Positions 61,271 to 64,000 of a stretch of DNA of 64,000 nt are shown one piece after another. The position numbers and the translations under genes are program-made. Location: assembly GCA_017531445.1 (NCBI GenBank), contig JAFXKZ010000002.1:451286-515285 (forward strand), in the 5' to 3' direction. Every line of letters starts with the position of its first letter. Within the stretch, counting starts at the first letter, position 1. Below the pieces are notes generated by a model. It was not told where the DNA came from. It did no database searches and saw only the letters and a list, made by a program, of their open reading frames with translations. The DNA is from Kiritimatiellia bacterium. Lineage in GTDB: Bacteria > Verrucomicrobiota > Kiritimatiellia > RFP12 > DVOR01.

Positions 61271-62449
61271 ATGTTGACGATTTCGCTTACCCATCACCCG
61301 CACGCCCGCAAAGAACTCCTGCTGGAGCGCACACTCCGCATCGTCTCGCGAAGCGGCTTGAACCCCACTGAAACCGCACTGATCAATTGCCTGCCCGCCC
61401 TGCGAAAGCAACCAGCACCGTTGGTTTCTCCGCTCTTTCTTGGCGGACGCACGGGGGCTTTGGCCATGGCCGTATGGTTGATGGCAGGCGACTGTCTCAA
61501 AGGCAAAATAACGCTGCACACCTTTGATGCGCACACCTTGCAGACACTTGTGCGCAATCTTGCCGAAAATCACGCGCCGGAAGCCCTCCTGAGCGCAGTT
61601 TCAAGCACCGACCTTACCCCTCTCGCGCAAAAGGCCTCCATCGTTTTCTGGCAGATGACCAAAGGTGACGGCACTGCCGAACGCGACTTGGAAACATTGG
61701 AGCAGCTCCTCGAAGGGGAAACGGGTGCCAAGCGACAATTTCTGATTGCTGCCGATGAGCCCAACGAAACGTTTCTGAAGCGTTTCCGCAAGCATTGTAC
61801 CGGCGTTACCGTGCGCCGCCAAAACACCGTTACCCTGATTCAAGGGACGCTTTCCAAGCCAATCGCTTCAAGTGATCGCGCCAATCGCGCCGCCACTTTT
61901 GAAGTTTCACTCAAAGGTCATGAACCGATTACGCTCACCACGTTGCCGGGGTGTTTCTGCCATCGGCGCGCAGATATGGGCGGTCTTGCCCTTACGGAAA
62001 CCGTTGCCGAGCACATCTCCTTTGATTGTGGCGACCGGGTAATGGATATGGGGTGCGGATGCGGCATGAACGGGCTTCTGTTGGCGACAGCCTTTCCCGA
62101 GAAGCGTTTACAGATCACCTATCAGGATTCCAATCGTTGTGCGCACGACTCGACTGAATTGAACTTGAAACGTTATCCCCACCGTGCACAGTTGATTTTC
62201 TCTGCCGAAGGCGAAGGCAAGCGCGCCTCGTATGACCTTTTTATGGCCAACCCTCCCTACTTTGGCGATTGGCGGATTGCAGAATTCTTCATCCAAACCG
62301 CGGCTCGCCTTCTCAAGCGCGGCGGCATTCTCGCCTTTGTCTCCAAACGTGAAGCCAAACCATTGGAGATGATGCAACACGCCGGCTTTGAAGAATTGGG
62401 CCGCTTCTCACGACGAGGGTATACCATTCTGTTGATGACACGCAAATAA
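61271..62449 (+). CDS. RsmC/RlmG-like rRNA methyltransferase
   Basis: 392-residue class I SAM methyltransferase with the two-domain plan of RsmC (16S m2G1207) and RlmG (23S m2G1835): an N-terminal degenerate methyltransferase-like domain (about 1-195) and a C-terminal catalytic domain with VMDMGCGCGMNGLLLA (SAM motif), QDSNRCAHDSTELN (acidic loop replaced by Asp-Ser) and the catalytic MANPPYFGDWRIAEFF. The C-terminus has LKRGGILAFVSKR. Which rRNA is the target cannot be said from sequence. It is preceded directly by element E; no clear ribosome site in front of the ATG. Confidence 0.85.
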   Translation: MLTISLTHHPHARKELLLERTLRIVSRSGLNPTETALINCLPALRKQPAPLVSPLFLGGRTGALAMAVWLMAGDCLKGKITLHTFDAHTLQTLVRNLAENHAPEALLSAVSSTDLTPLAQKASIVFWQMTKGDGTAERDLETLEQLLEGETGAKRQFLIAADEPNETFLKRFRKHCTGVTVRRQNTVTLIQGTLSKPIASSDRANRAATFEVSLKGHEPITLTTLPGCFCHRRADMGGLALTETVAEHISFDCGDRVMDMGCGCGMNGLLLATAFPEKRLQITYQDSNRCAHDSTELNLKRYPHRAQLIFSAEGEGKRASYDLFMANPPYFGDWRIAEFFIQTAARLLKRGGILAFVSKREAKPLEMMQHAGFEELGRFSRRGYTILLMTRK

Positions 62450-62597
62450 TGCGTTCGCTGTGCAGGCCTGAAGGTCCTTTTCACCCTCGCACGGCACACA
62501 AATGTGACGCCGCCTGATCTGCCTGTGTGCGCTTCCGCTCCGGGAACGCGCCCCAAATCTACCATCATGCAGCCCGTGCGTCGGGCGAAGTGCGCTC
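62450..62597. other. convergent intergenic region rsmC-like / recD2
   Basis: 148 bases with no clear hairpin terminator, gene or repeat. Confidence 0.4.
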
Positions 62598-64000
62598 TCA
62601 CAGAGCCGTTAAGCGTTTCAGGCGTTCCGAGAGGGTGGTTTGACGGATTGAGACGGCCTCTGCGTGCAATGCAATCCAAAGAGCCTTCGAAGATCCGATA
62701 ACGACAACCAGCTTCTTTCCACGGGTAATTGCCGTGTAAAGAAGGTTTTTCCGCAGCAATTTGAAGTGCTGCGTGTGCATCAAAATAATCACAGCCGGAT
62801 ATTCACTCCCCTGCGATTTGTGAATGCTTGTGGCATATGCCAGCGTCAATTCATCCAATTCATCCGCCTTATATTCCACATAACGACTGTCGAAATTGAC
62901 AACAAGCGCGCGATTCTCCGCGTCTACCATCTGAATGATGCCGATATCGCCATTAAAGACATCCTTGTCATAATCATTACTGATCTGCATCACACGGTCG
63001 TTCGGACGGAAAGGCATTCCGCCGCGCCACAGCGCTTCTCCGGATGGATTCATCTCCTGCTGAATCAGCAAATTCAGCCGATCCGTGCCCAATTCGCCGC
63101 GCCGCATCGGCGTAAGCACTTGGATATCATGAAGCGGATCAAACGCAAATTTTGAAGGAATCCGTTGCAACATAAACTTCAATAGCAGTGCTTGCAACTT
63201 TTGAGGATCTTGCGCTTCAACAAAATAGAAGTCGCTCTCCACTCCTGGGGCCGGCAATTCAAACATTTCGCCTTGATTCACATGATGCGCATTCTTCACA
63301 ATCATACCGGAAGCATCTTGACGGAAAATCATTGTCAAATGGGTGCAAGGCACCACACCGGAAGCGATAATATCCGCCAAAACATTCCCCGCTCCCACAC
63401 TCGGCAATTGATCGGTATCCCCAACAAAAACGACTACAGCACTCTCCGGCACCGCCACCAAAAAATCTTTTGTCAACGCGGCATCCAGCATTGAACTCTC
63501 ATCTAAAATAAAAACATCTCCCGGAAGCCGTTGGTCGCAGTTGTAATAAAACTGTCCGGTTTGCGGTTGATATTTCAAGAGACGATGAAGTGTTGCCGCC
63601 GGGAAACCGGTGCTTTCGGCCATGCGTTTCGCCGCACGCCCCGTGGGAGCGGCAAGGAAAATACGTAATTTCCGCACGGAATAGACCGAAGCTAGGGCTT
63701 TGATGATCGTTGTTTTTCCAACACCCGGGCCACCGGTAATCACCGAGACCTTGTTCTCCAACGCCATTACCAGCGCACGCCATTGGGCAGAAGCGAGCGA
63801 AAGATGCATTTTTTCTTCGGCCCATGCGACCGCTTTCTCGGCGTTGATCGGACGAAACTTCGCTTTCGTTTTGACCAATTTCAAAAGACACTCGGCAATT
63901 TTCTGTTCATCAGAAAAGTGTTCTGCAAGATAAACACGGTCCTCTTCCAGCGTCACAACACCGCGCTCCGCATCGGCGTTCAACGCTTCTGCGAGCCGCT
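62598..64000 (-). CDS. recD2: RecD2-like ATP-dependent DNA helicase (partial, N-terminus outside window)
   Basis: The frame is open to the window edge; TTG 63983 is merely the first in-window start. The visible 467 residues cover the helicase core of an SF1B 5'-3' helicase: Q-like region SLASAQWRALVMALEN, Walker A ITGGPGVGKTTIIK, LAAPTGRAAKRM with TLHRLL (motif Ia), FILDESSMLD (motif II), VFVGDTDQLPSVGAGNVL (motif III), FRQDASGMIVKNAHHVNQG, DRVMQISNDYDKDVFNGDIG, YATSIHKSQGSEYPAVI (motif V) and LLYTAITRGKKLVVV (motif VI). This is the RecBC-independent RecD2 type, involved in replication-linked repair. No recB or recC is seen. Confidence 0.93.
   Translation of the reverse strand, partial: RLAEALNADAERGVVTLEEDRVYLAEHFSDEQKIAECLLKLVKTKAKFRPINAEKAVAWAEEKMHLSLASAQWRALVMALENKVSVITGGPGVGKTTIIKALASVYSVRKLRIFLAAPTGRAAKRMAESTGFPAATLHRLLKYQPQTGQFYYNCDQRLPGDVFILDESSMLDAALTKDFLVAVPESAVVVFVGDTDQLPSVGAGNVLADIIASGVVPCTHLTMIFRQDASGMIVKNAHHVNQGEMFELPAPGVESDFYFVEAQDPQKLQALLLKFMLQRIPSKFAFDPLHDIQVLTPMRRGELGTDRLNLLIQQEMNPSGEALWRGGMPFRPNDRVMQISNDYDKDVFNGDIGIIQMVDAENRALVVNFDSRYVEYKADELDELTLAYATSIHKSQGSEYPAVIILMHTQHFKLLRKNLLYTAITRGKKLVVVIGSSKALWIALHAEAVSIRQTTLSERLKRLTAL

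Noticed and set aside
1-64000. CRISPR arrays, insertion sequences, integrases, rRNA genes
   Set aside because: No regularly spaced identical repeats, transposase or integrase motifs, or rRNA segments were seen on either strand.

Overview
This window looks like a chromosomal segment of an anaerobic, probably gut- or mucus-associated member of the Planctomycetes-Verrucomicrobia-Chlamydiae group, most likely Kiritimatiellota, Lentisphaerota or a relative. The basis is inference from gene content: a GH109-type glycosidase with a Tat signal, a secreted protein joining a hydrazine-synthase-alpha-like domain, two CxxCH haem motifs and a SUMF1 domain, a MurC-MurB fusion, a 2,496-residue LamG/autotransporter-repeat surface protein, and a split dcw cluster. 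No rRNA or ribosomal protein gene is present to fix the taxonomy.

Layout. Positions 1-3827: end of a Schlafen/AlbA-HATPase-type protein and a complete type I restriction hsdR. Base use differs from the rest, and hsdR carries an in-frame repeat typical of Firmicutes genomes, so this is an acquired defence locus (or an assembly join). 4445-8890: mreB-mreC-mreD-mrdA rod-shape operon. 9271-14252 (minus): GH109 glycosidase, ROK kinase and sugar-porter transporter, a candidate amino-sugar (GalNAc) use operon. 15144-18612: pyrH, frr, a Pro/Ala-rich membrane protein with repeated IKL motifs, and a zinc-ribbon/PTS-EIIA fusion. 18730-25097: aminotransferase, a large unknown membrane protein, agmatinase, a HAD-like protein, mnmA. 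25331-33011 (minus): giant surface protein with a hairpin-rich leader. 33873-41436: yicC, a small ORF, murC-murB, pdxA, an unknown anchored protein, rsmD, SulP transporter. 42034-46536: mraZ-rsmH-ftsL-ftsI-dedA. 47058-50867: the secreted haem/SUMF1 protein. 51392-56267: thioredoxin, LysM protein, Na/Pi symporter, rpe, MATE exporter. 56244-56606: degenerate repeats. 56736-60962 (minus): yeiH, ispF, tRNA-Leu(UAG), VWA protein, amidohydrolase. 61271-62449: RsmC-like methyltransferase. 62598-64000 (minus): recD2, cut by the window edge.

How the genes work together: envelope growth dominates. MreBCD/PBP2 (elongation), MurC-MurB (precursors), MraZ/RsmH/FtsL/PBP3 (division), the LysM protein and IspF (isoprenoid precursors for lipid carriers) are all here. 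The GH109-kinase-transporter operon and the secreted proteins point to growth on host or detrital glycans.

The least explained feature is a family of five long, C-rich, apparently non-coding regions (14260-15143, 33012-33857, 41440-41966, 46540-47040, 60963-61270). Each holds a cluster of the motif TTTCGGCGAYRTT and variants, mixed in orientation, and each lies directly upstream of a plus-strand gene (pyrH, yicC, mraZ, the haem/SUMF1 gene, the RsmC-like gene). They look like one repeated regulatory or RNA-level element.
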